Under the pieces are notes generated by a model. The model saw only the letters and a program-made list of their open reading frames with translations. It had not been told where the DNA came from and did no database searches. This document shows, piece by piece, positions 25,263 to 36,200 of a stretch of DNA of 64,000 nucleotides (its first letter is position 1; each line of letters starts with the position of its first letter). The stretch is from Nepenthes gracilis (taxonomy: Eukaryota > Streptophyta > Magnoliopsida > Caryophyllales > Nepenthaceae), in assembly GCA_033239525.1 (NCBI GenBank), contig BSYO01000005.1, forward strand, positions 1,646,001-1,710,000. The letters are read 5' to 3'. The position numbers and the translations under genes were made by a program.

Positions 25263-26342
25263 TGTTAGAGATATTTGTCTAATTGGCATATTCCGTGATC
25301 ATATGTATCATTGTTTTGATGTCGGGTTGTGGATTGTCGGGTTAAAGTTTGTTCGGTCCGCCCTCCACATGCTCGAGCCCTTCTAAAGGCTGCCTGCTCG
25401 CCTTGTGCTCGCTAGCGGCTTGAGCCTAAAAACCAGAACCTCACCCGCTTGATGCATGCTCGCTGGCGGCTCGAGCCTAAAAATCAGAATGGGGGCCGCT
25501 TGATGCATGCTCGCTGGCCGCTCACTGCGCGCTCGATCCCGGCTCGAGCGCCCGCAGGGTTTTCCACGAAACTATAGGAATTTCAAACGCGATTTTTGGC
25601 TCCTCTATAAATATTGGCTTATGTTTCTTCAAACCCTAAGGATTCAAAACTGAATATTTTCGTGCCTCCTTTGAGGAGAAAGGCTCTTATGCTCCATTGT
25701 GATTGTTCCTTTTGAGAAAACCAAAAGCTACAACTTTGAGTTCTATGTTCTAAAGGTTTTCTCATTACTTTTTCAATTTCTTTCACCATTAAAGTTTTCA
25801 TCCTTCTACCTTCGTTGGAGACAATGGTGCGTTGAAGAAGGAGACCCAATCTTGGTTGGCAATTCAAGTGGTACGAGAGGGAAGATTGGCTTGAAGACCG
25901 GAAGGTGTCCGGTTCCGTTGCCGCGGGCAAATCCAAGGAGTTCCTTGGTATGGATCACGTGTCGGGAGTAAGTCGGCTAGGTTAGCGCGTCGTTACCACC
26001 CGGGCTGTAAGTTGATTTTCATAGTGCATTGCTTCCCTGGCCGTTGAAGCCCGGAGTGTTTTTCTCGATACCGTGGGTATCGAGTTTTTACTTCGTCACC
26101 AAAAATCGAATCTTTATTATTGTTATTCATTATTATATATATATTGTGCATGCTTATACATCTAGAGATAAATATCCCTTACGTGTATCGGATATTTAAT
26201 TTAATTGATTTATTTTATTGCTTCCGCTATACTTGTAACGGGGTCGAAACACGGTAGCACCGAAACGTGCTTTTTCATTACTAATTCAACTAATTATTTT
26301 AATTCAAACTTTATTTTATAAGTTCAATATTTGGATCTAACA
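25263..26342 (+). mobile_element. Copia-like LTR (probable solo LTR)
   Basis: Terminal inverted repeats TGTTAGA...TCTAACA. The U3 part holds three 51-bp repeats (25406-25558). The TATA box CTATAAATATTGG is at about 25609. The transcribed part ends in the TTTATTGCTTCCGCT stretch common near copia LTR ends. Flanking pentamers TTACT and TTTCC match at only 3 of 5 positions, so the target-site duplication is unconvincing. About 400 bp around the TATA box recur at 42668-43082. Confidence 0.6.
25406..25558 (+). repeat. 51-bp repeats in LTR U3, three units
   Basis: Units begin TGCTCGCT at 25406, 25457 and 25508; the third diverges in its second half. Each carries a CTCGAG or TTGAGC core. Such U3 repeats often act as enhancers in LTRs; that role is inferred here. 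Confidence 0.75.
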
Positions 26343-26499
26343 TTTCCCTACATCTTATAGAAATTTCATTATCAAAATTTATGTTCTTAATAAAAAAAAA
26401 AAAAACAAATGGGAATACTTCTTCTAGATTTATTTAACATTCCTACATGGATTTCTCATTAGAATGATTTTTACTTTATATAATTTTGAACAAAAAAAT

Positions 26500-26880
26500 A
26501 ACTTTAGTATAAAGCATTTGATTTTGTTAACCTAAAATTTGAACTTTAACAAATGTCAATTCCTCATTAATCTTCAATGGTTCATCTTTAGTAATGTGCA
26601 AACTGTCATAAACAGACTTGTTAAGCATCAAAATATGGACAGCATTATGAAAGCTTACCAAATTAGGAAATAATACTAATTTGTAATCTATTATTGTTTT
26701 TAAAATTTAAAATGTTCCAACAAATTTTAATTTTAATTTTTCTTTTAACCCAAACTTTGAGGTTTTCTTAATTTGAAATATCTTTAAAAATATATAATCA
26801 CTAACCTAAAAATTCAACTCTATCTCGTATAGTCTGCATAACTATTTTATTGACTTTAAACAATTTGAAATTAATCTTAG
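26500..26880 (-). pseudogene. Ty3/gypsy chromovirus-type integrase C-terminal relic
   Basis: On the minus strand, NSYADYTR (about 26850-26822) is followed by a decayed hydrophobic segment, then FHNAVHILMLNKSVYD and EPLKINEELTFVKVQIL (down to about 26530). These match the SYAD..R, GPF.ILER, HNVFHVSMLRKY and EPL.I.E.L blocks at the integrase end of Tekay/Del-type elements. It has stops and frameshifts and adjoins the LINE relic on the same strand. Confidence 0.62.
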
Positions 26881-26959
26881 ATCAAATGATATATTTTTTT
26901 CAATGTTTCTTGAATTACCTTTGGGTCCAAAAGCTTCTGTCCTGATTCCATGAAAGGAG

Positions 26960-27285
26960 GGCTTTTTTCTAAGCCATCATACCTCTAATACTAAGTCCTC
27001 ATTCCTTTTAGGCTTCCACACATCAAACCACACCACCTTTGCAAAGGGTTCATCGTCATAGCTCCTAAGCCATAAGAAGGAACACCAGAGGGCGTCCATC
27101 TGCATTAACATGGCATTAGGAAGAACAAAAAATAAAGACCAAGAAATATGGACAATAGAAAGGATCCATGTAATCAGAAGAAAGAGATTGGCAAAGGAAA
27201 ACAGTTTATTTCTCCGCCTGGCAATCCTCTTGACAAAATGAGCTGTGATGGGCTTGCAGTCAGAAGCTGGAAGCTAGAAGTAAGG
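26960..27285 (-). pseudogene. LINE (L1-type) reverse transcriptase relic, C-terminal part
   Basis: From about 27280 down, one minus frame stays open to a TGA near 26980 and reads LPASDCKPITAHFVKRI, then RRRNKLFSFANLFLLITWIL, then LPNAMLMQMDALWCSFLW, then AKVVWFDVWKPKRNED. This is the thumb region of plant L1 RT (kxLTASDC.PL.., LLSFAGRLQLI, YW....LP, FLW, AKVAWD.VC.PK.EGGL). No ATG-initiated frame exists. It is a fossil piece, separate from that at 19.5 kb. Confidence 0.72.
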
Positions 27286-29829
27286 GGAATGCAAAGGTGA
27301 GGGAAAAGTTGAGATCATGTAGATGAAAAAAAAATTTGGAAAAACTATTTCTAAATAAAAATTCAATTCATCAATAGTCGATCGAGTAATAAAATCATAG
27401 TCATTATATATAGCAATTTTACTTTCAAATTAATTAAAAAATATATATAATTTTTTAATTAATGATGACTTAAAAGATAAAAATAAAATATAAATTTTTA
27501 TATGTATAATAGAAATTATCAAAATTATAAATTTTTAAGAATAGTCAATATATAAAAAATTAAAATATATCATATTAAATAAACTATCAAATCAAATATC
27601 AAGAAAATAAAGTTTTGAGATTGTTCTATCAATTATCCACCCTTGTTTAAAAGTAGTGGACCGTCACTTTATTCAATTAATATGAGACATATGCTGTCCT
27701 TATTGAAGAGAAAATTATGCTCTTAAAAGTAGAGGCTTCTATAAGTTTAAAACTCTAAGATTAATATAATGATACTAAATTTAAATAAATTAATAAATTA
27801 TTAAAATTAATTTTAGATTTAGATTAGAAATTAAAGTTTTGGATAAAATAGGTGTAGGCATAGTGGCTTTTGAATGTTTATATGTTAAATGAAGCATGTT
27901 ACCTTAAAATTGTAAAATCTTTAACAATTTATTCTTGCATGTTTGTTTTATTCTAGTAATTTGGTGAAAATTCTACTTTGAATATGATAAAGATGATTTA
28001 TTTTTTAGATTTGAGAAAAAAAATTATATATTAATATTTTAGTATGGAGTTTTAGATTTTGACTAAGTATGAGCCATTATAGAAAATTAATAAAACATAT
28101 TTGGATATATTCTAATATATTATTTATAAATTAAAGGTCGAACTTAATATATACTAATCAAAAAAATAACATTTGACATTGCTTATAAATAATATATAAT
28201 CAAACCAACCTTATTAATGAAGTCATAACCAATAATTGATTCTTATATTTGTATATAATTTTTACATATTTTATGGCATTTTTGATATTTTTAGCATTGT
28301 AATTTTTTTTATTATGATTATTGTTCTTTACTTGTTTATTTATTATATCAATATATATAATTTATATATATATTATTAGTATTAGACTTACTCCTACAAT
28401 CTTTTATTAACCTTTTAAATTAATAGGTTCGGATTTATTTGTAGGGATTTCAAACATAGAGAAAGCATCTTAGAAGGAATAGCTTTACGGTGCTTTATTG
28501 AATTTAAACTACTAAAGTTAACATTTGTCATGCTGATTTTTTGACGGTTGTATTGGTCATGAGTCTTAGATTTAAATTTTAGTTTTGACTTTAGATAATA
28601 TGGTTATCGAGTTCAATGATATTTTTTTAAATTATTATTATGACTTTAATTGATCGGAATATAAGTTATTTAAGCCATTTTGAATGTGATTTTTGGATCT
28701 TACAGTTTGATATGTACATATTATTGGACCATCTAATAATATTTACAACGAAATCACATTCTAAAGTTTAGATTATAATTAAGTCAATTATAAAAATAAT
28801 TTATTTATTAGTTTTTTTGGTTTGATTAAGCTTGATTATTAATTATATTTAACTCTAGATTTTGGGTTGGGGACGTAACTAAAATAATTTCTGATTTGAC
28901 TTAAAGTTGTAGGCATTATTTTTACACAATTTGATATGGAACATCCGTTTCCAATTTTCAAAGGATGACTTAACCCCCCTTCCCTTCCCAAAAAAGGGTT
29001 CCCAACCAATGCCCAAAATTCTCCTCATATGTTTGTACATGTTGTATAGGTTGTTATAATCCATTAATTAGAATACACAAATTAAACCGTCATTTAAAAA
29101 GAAAAAATTCAAAAGCTAACAAATATTACAACTTATCAATAAAATATAATAAAAATAAAATAATTAAGCCATGATAATATAATAAAGTATCAATAGTATT
29201 GAGAACCAGTATTCTCATGTTTATTAGTAATTTTGAATGTGCAGGAACGTTGATAAATGATTTTTTCCTGTTTGACAGGTAAAAATAATAAGAAAATAGA
29301 CAAAATAAGGGGCGGGGGAGGGGGGCATGATACTTTATCCTTCTCGTAAATAATATTCCAGTGGCCCGCTTCCGCCCTCTTTGCCACCATCATGCCGCCG
29401 ACGCCATCATTATGGTGTCACCCTCCCCGCCACCTAGTAGTCATCTTACCGCTTCACCGCCACCAATACGTGATGCACTGTAAATTTTAAGCTGGAAAAA
29501 TAATTCTTTGGTATGAAATTATTATACCTTAATAAGCATGAACAAATAAATTCATAAAGGGATATATATTTTATTTCTCGATTGCAAAGAATTACTCTTC
29601 CGAGAAAAATAACTATTCCTAATATATATATCATAACTAAATAGTATAATTATTATTTTATTGAAAATAACTTTAAAACAAAATTATAATTTTATAGTAC
29701 AAAATATGCTATTAGAATTAGAAACAACCCACATTATAGTGGTAAGGGAGAACAAACTTCCCATAATCAAAACGTCTCACCACACCCAAGAGTTCCAAAC
29801 CAAGTTTACATAGAAAATTCAGGCCCCCT
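27286..29829. other. No gene recognised (27.3-29.8 kb)
   Basis: AT-rich intergenic DNA downstream of the SIS-like gene. A G/C-rich island at about 29300-29470 holds a G-run and repeated CCGCC/CACC triplets but no defensible frame. Confidence 0.4.
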
Positions 29830-30242
29830 CTCGCCTTTTATTTTTTACAAAAGAGTCATCATATATTTAACCCCTACTAGACGAGATCAAACCGACTACG
29901 ACAAAAAAGGTCCCCCTGATTGATTAGCTGCGATAAAAACAGCCCAGCGGTTGATGGCGCCTCACTGTGGTAGGCTACTAGTATATTCGTATGTAGTAAA
30001 CATGAAGGGATGGTTATTAGGAACAAACAAATCTTCATCCCTGCAACAGCAATAGGGAGTTGATATAGAGCTGTGAATGTAGCAGAAAGAGTTGAACACT
30101 GATTCCTTGTGATTATGCCCATAAGGAATCAGTGCCTCCAGAAAAAGACGAGCGAATTAATGGGGCAAATTTTGGGATAATTCTGACATCAGTATACCTT
30201 AGTTTGTAGGAGGGGGCACAAACGCTGGGTCAAGGCATGTCC
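29830..30242 (-). other. Likely 3' UTR of the SIS-like gene
   Basis: Non-coding DNA after the TGA. It holds an 8-bp stem hairpin at 30101-30130 (GATTCCTT...AAGGAATC) and a canonical AATAAA on the minus strand at 29842-29837. The true cleavage site cannot be seen from sequence alone. Confidence 0.35.
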
Positions 30243-30259
30243 TCAGTAGTAAAGTGATC
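30243..30259 (-). CDS. SIS-like gene, exon 5 (17-nt terminal micro-exon)
   Basis: After acceptor GCATATACAG the 17 nt complete the split Gly codon and encode SLYY then TGA. Joined to exon 4 this restores the family C-terminus GNWWQGSLYY. Intron 4 is 224 bp (30483-30260). The match of frame, splice site and conserved tail together makes chance unlikely. Confidence 0.75.
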
Positions 30260-33200
30260 CTGTATATGCAGAAAGGAGAGTTTGAACGCCCAAAACGGTA
30301 AGAAAATTGATCAACATATCTAATTTTGGTGACATACTTTGGACACTATTAATAAAAATATAATATTTATTCATCTATTTATTTTTATGTAAGTATGTTA
30401 GCAGAGTATTATTTGATGGTATTCAGATAGTGTCTAATTAGCGTCTCCTACAAGATTTTTAAGGCACGTGGAATGTATCAAACCTTGCCACCAATTTCCT
30501 CTCGAAGCACTATGCAAGTTTCTTCCATCTGGATCATCGTCCTGCTCGTCTCTCTTGAACTGAGGAAAAATGGGATTAGAAAATTCAAAAAAAAATAAAG
30601 AAATTGATGGAGAATATGCATGATTTAGGATTCTATTTTGATGATGCCGGGACGTAGCCAGCATTTACACCGTGATAAAGTGGAGTAGAATATATTGAAA
30701 TTTATATTCAATCTTTACTCCCAGTAGAATAATGGTTATATATTTAGTAACTATGATAAAAAATAACTATTTATATGAAAACAAGAATTTCTTGAACTTA
30801 GGAAACAAATAAATATTTTTCACCCAATGGGTTTAGTTGTTCCTGGTTTTCATGTAACAAATTCTGATTAAATGCCTATTTTTCACCCATAACACATTGG
30901 GTATTGGTGGTGGTCGGGTAGTTGCGGATCAGGGGATCCTGCTTCTTATTGGAAGAAGCATGATCCTGCTTTTTCATCTACCACCATTGGATTATCTTTA
31001 ATTCAATGGTGGTAATTTAAATATTAAATAAAAATATTTAAATATAAATTTTTATTAATTTTTTTAATATTTAATTTAATATTTATTAAATATTAATATT
31101 ATAATTAAAAAAACTTTAAAAATTAATTATATATAATATTTTTAATATGTCAAAATTTTAGCAAGAGAGAAGCAGGGAGAAACAAAGAATGAGAAGAAGC
31201 AAGATCCCCATTCCTGGGTAGTTGTAATGTGGAAGCGTGAAAATAAGCGAGTATTATATTGAAATATATTTTTTATAATAAGGTAAAATATTGTTTATTC
31301 ATCTTGCTATTTATATATACTAAGTATTAGAAAATCAAATCTCAACTCTCACCTATTCGAAATGACTAGTCAATAAAAATATATATATATTAACTTTTAA
31401 CACTGATCTTAAATTATTTTATTTTATGGAAATAATATAATATTTTTTATTCATGCCGGCCTTCATTAGAACCAAATGTGCTGTAGGTGGATCTTTATTT
31501 CGTGGAACCGATTGCTATTTTCATCTCCAAGTCGATCCCACATACTGTTATTCTCATTGGCGCCAAACAAACATGACCATAATTAACAATCGAACTCCAT
31601 TGCTTTAGGTTGAAGATGCTCGTAAATATGACGAATGAACAACGATAAGTGAAGGAAATACGCACAGTTGGCTGAGAATCAGGGGTGCAAGTTGACGGAG
31701 AATATACATCTTGGCCACCATAGTAGATCGATGAGCTAAGATTGCATGGCCCTACTGTTTCTTGTTGATAATAACAGCTCCTCTCGTTGCTGTTTGGGGC
31801 TGAATTACCTGAAACAGAGACTGACAATTAACAGTGCTAAACAAGAAGACTTTCAAGAGCGCCTCTTCTCGTATTTTACAAGGGTTGATGGAGCTCAAAC
31901 CTAAGCTCCCATGGCTGACATGCCCGGTTGAATACGGTTTTCCTGCTGTTGCAGAGTCTCTCCCTTTCCCCTGGATTGATAAGAGCACGAAGACAGTCAG
32001 ATAAAAGAGACTTCAGCGTTGGCAGACCCGGTTGATCGGACACATAAATACAATAATAACAGAGTCTTAAGTTTCACATAATTAGATCTATCATATAAAT
32101 CTGATTTCAACATTTCATTTAATTTAGTGAAATGTATTTCAAAAATAAAAATAATTTGAAATCATTTTCATCTCCCTGCTCTAACTTTTCCTAATTCTAA
32201 TTCTTCATATCTTTCCGTATCCGTTTAAGAGTAGATGATGACAGGAGCTTTAGTCATTGACATGAAGGAGATGGTAACACTACTTACAGCAGTTATCTTC
32301 TAACTAGTTAGACATTTTTGGGAAAACAAATTACAAACTATAGTTAAAAGAGTTTCTTCCTTGAGAGAATTACCAACTGCTAAACTAGAAGAACAGAACT
32401 GTGTGACGAAAATTTAGTTTTCCTTGTTCAAGGCCTCTATGTTTCACAAAAAAAACAACCCATTTGGCCCCTCCAAAGCATTCTAAGTGAAAATAAAGAC
32501 AAGAATTATCCCACATAATATTACGTATAGTTATTTCTTTATGAAAAATAACTAAAAGTTACACTACCATCTAGTTTTATTGTAATATAATTGTACTAAT
32601 GATGATTAGAGAGAGGTTCCTAAAGGGCCCTCTGAGATGGAAAAAAGAGATTTCATTAATTAAGGAATATGTTCTCTGACACCTTCTTTCTTTGGTACGT
32701 GAATATAACCACTTTTCATATTGTTGGTTAAAGGGATGATACCATTCAAAAAAATGGAGACGGATATGAAAAAAAGTTGAAATAATAAAAAATTTTAAAA
32801 TAATATATTAAAGTTGATAATTAAGAATAAATAACAAGATTTAGAATATGTTGAATTAAAATGACAACTTTTTTTAAAACACTAAAATATAAATTTGATG
32901 GGTATACCAGAAATGGGCTGACCGAAAAAGTCAACGAAAGTCCAAAACGACGGTCAACACACTAACGGCCAAATTAGAAAACAGGCTCAAAAGCTGGAAA
33001 GCCTAGGACGGTCAACATTGGCGTTGACCGTCAATGTTGACCGTCCTGGCGGCCAACTCATAAGCGGGCAGTCAATTCAGACGTTGACCTTCTACCTTAC
33101 GCGCATTGGGCCCAATGAGGCTTACCATAATAATGGGCCTGGCATGCTCAGGCCTATAGCCCATCCGGCCGTTGATAACTGACGTCCTTCACAAGGACGC

Positions 33201-36200
33201 CAACACGCACGCAGGCGGTCAACTCGACCGTTGACCGTCCGCGTCTTACTCGTTGGGCCCTAATAAGCTCTTCTACAGTAACGGGCCTGACCCGTTTAGG
33301 CCCACGAATCATCCAAAGGCCAACAACGGCTTTTCAAGGATATTCCACTATCCCAACTGGCGCAAAAAAGGATATTTGTAATATTGACGCCTCCTATACA
33401 AAGAAGGCGCCATATTTTCTCCAAATCTTGGCCAGCCCAGGCTTTCCAACGGCAATATGCACGAAAGGAAAGCGCACGGTTTGGAAGGTTGTTGGCCGCC
33501 TCACAAGGAAATAATCACGACCAGCTTGGCAACTGGCACTGCTCCAAAAAGTAAGCCAGCCAGCCAGCAGATCAGGAAGGCAATTACTCCTTTCAAAGAA
33601 GGAGGATCGTCCTCTCAGCTACAAAAGAAGCCATTGAACCATCATTCAATGCATGCTTTCATTGAGACCTTCTGTAACACAAAACATACGCTCTTTGCAA
33701 TACGAACAAAGTGCTCCCAGAGATCTACCTTCTCAGCCACCTACATTCTCCAGAAACCCTAAGGCAACAAGCGTGCCCTCACGGCCATTTACTGCCTTCT
33801 CACTGTCCAAATCCAAGAAGACCTCACGTCTTTCTTACATTTGGATCACACACTCCTTCCGTTACTCTCTCATTGCTCTCTCAATATTTCAGTTTCTTCC
33901 ATTTGAAGGCTGTTTGACTAACTTGAGCGTCGGAGTGTTTTCGGTAGGACAACTTCCCGCCGAACACGCTGACCTCCTGTTCTGTTTAGTGGTGTGCAGG
34001 ATCCAACTCAGGGAACGGAGCCGGAGCCAAGACAGGGGAATCATCCGAATCTGTTCGAAGTTCGGATCCAGAAACGCATCAAAATTAATTATAAAATTTA
34101 TAGTATTTAATCAAATAATTTTTTTTCTAATTTATATAAATTTAGGACAGCCTAAATAATTAAATTAGATAATTAAAATCTTTATATTTTTAATATTCTT
34201 GTGCCGCGAGTATGAGAGGAGGTCCAAGGCATAGGTCGAGTAATATAGGGTGGCTTGTCGTAAGTTAAGGGTCAGTCTTCCAATTCTTTTTTTTAGAACT
34301 TGGTGTTTGATGATAGAGTTTTAAATATATATTTTTTTTTGCTATTTTACCAATATTTGCCATATTACTAGAGATAGTGACCATATTATTAATGAAATAT
34401 TTCTCTTCAATTAGGATTATATCAATTTCCTTGGGTTGAAAGAAACATGTCCTTGAGTTGGCTTCTTTAAAATCCGATTGGAGATTGACAATGTCAAAAA
34501 TTAGAGAAATGTCCTATTTTTTTTTATGTTCTACTTCAAATGCGTTATCGTCAATCCTCTTAAGAATCTTAAGTGGCCCATCCTTGCATTGGGAACTTAG
34601 AAAGTTTTTGGGTAGGAAGCTGTTCCTTTCCTAAATGAACCCACACTAGATCACCTTCATTAATTTCTTTTACTTGTTGGTGCTTGTCAACTTTATTTTT
34701 ATACTTAATTGTCTGTTTAGTTGTGTTCTTAGATATCTGAATGTATTTTCTTTATTTGTCAAGCACAGATTTCAATGTCTTTACAAAAAATTAACGATAG
34801 TGACTTGGAATATGATTGATCGGGCTAATGAAATCATTGACATAAACCACTTAAAATGGAATTCTTCATGTGAATTGATTTTGAGATATGTTATAGGCAA
34901 AATTGACTTGGGCAAGTGCTAAGTCCCATTGTCAAATATTCTTCCCAAGAATGCTTCTTAGCAAATTTTCAAGATTTCAGTTAACAACCTCCGCTTGTCA
35001 ATTTATTTGTGGGTGGAAGGACGTAATAAATTCAAATAGAGTTTCCATTTTTCTTATAATGTGCATAAAAAATGACCCACAAATTTAAAAATCCTCTTCA
35101 AAGTAATCGTTTTTGGAACAACATAAAATTTTACTTTATCTAAAAAGTATATACATTGGTAATGTTTAAAGTATCCATTATCCGATTACATGAAATAAAA
35201 TGCATCATTTTGAAAAAATTGATCAATTATCATCATGACAAAGTTTTTGTTTTATTGTATTCATGTTAGCTTGAGTACAAAATTAATTTTTACATATTCT
35301 CAAGAGGCTGTGGAAATTGGAAGGGTATATATAACCCCATATTTTGGATGTGAGTTTTATCTATATGATATATCTAATATCGTTCCATAAGTTACTTAAC
35401 ATCTCGAATTATTTTTTACTAAAGGAGTCTTTTTGCTCGAATGTTAGAGCTTTGTCATGACCAAAGTGCCCTGCTAATCTTCATGCATGAACTTCTTAAA
35501 GAATATTGAGAAACACAAAATCAATTTTATTTAAAAGGATAGCCATTGAGAAGTAAAAATTTATTAATTGACAAGCTACACACTCCTCCATAAGTGGATA
35601 AAAGAATGGATCATTGGGTTTTGAATTTATAAGATAGAAAGTAATGAGTATCACTGGCTTAAGGTGTCAACTATCTTATTTTGGGTTTTGAATTTGTTCC
35701 GGATGAGAAAATTATATGATTGAAGAAATTCAATCAAAGTGACATATCTTAAACCAAATTTTTGTTGACTGTTGATAATTTTAGCACCTTATGATCAGAG
35801 AAAAAAATAAATTGTCTTGGTAAAAAAATAGTGGCTCTAATTCTTAAGAGCACACACAATGGCATGTAATTTTTTAATCACAAGTGCAGTACTTTTGAAT
35901 TAATTTATTAAAGAATAAGTTAATAATTATAAATAAATAATAAAATTTAATATTTATCAAATTAAAATTAAAACTTTTTAAAAAATTTTAGAATACAAGT
36001 TAATAATAAAATTTATAATATTTAATCAAATAAAGTATTCTTAATTTATATAAATTTAGGACAACTTAAGGTATTATTAATTAGACAACTAAATCCTTAT
36101 ATTGTCAATCTTCTAGAGCTAAGCAACAGATGTAACCTAAGGCATAAGGTGGGTGGCTTGTTCTTAATTAAAACCCCATCTTGGGGTGGCTTCTTCTTAA

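Noticed and set aside
25699..25971. 90-codon plus frame ending in CRE
   Set aside because: It is the transcribed leader of the 25.3-kb LTR. The homologous LTR at 42.7 kb does not keep the frame.
29877..30122. 81-codon minus frame downstream of the SIS-like gene
   Set aside because: It lies in the probable 3' UTR, includes the hairpin, and has no family match.
33653..34159. 168-codon plus frame, one of the longest in the window
   Set aside because: It lies almost wholly within the solo LTR leader and runs past the LTR end into the target-site duplication. No homology.
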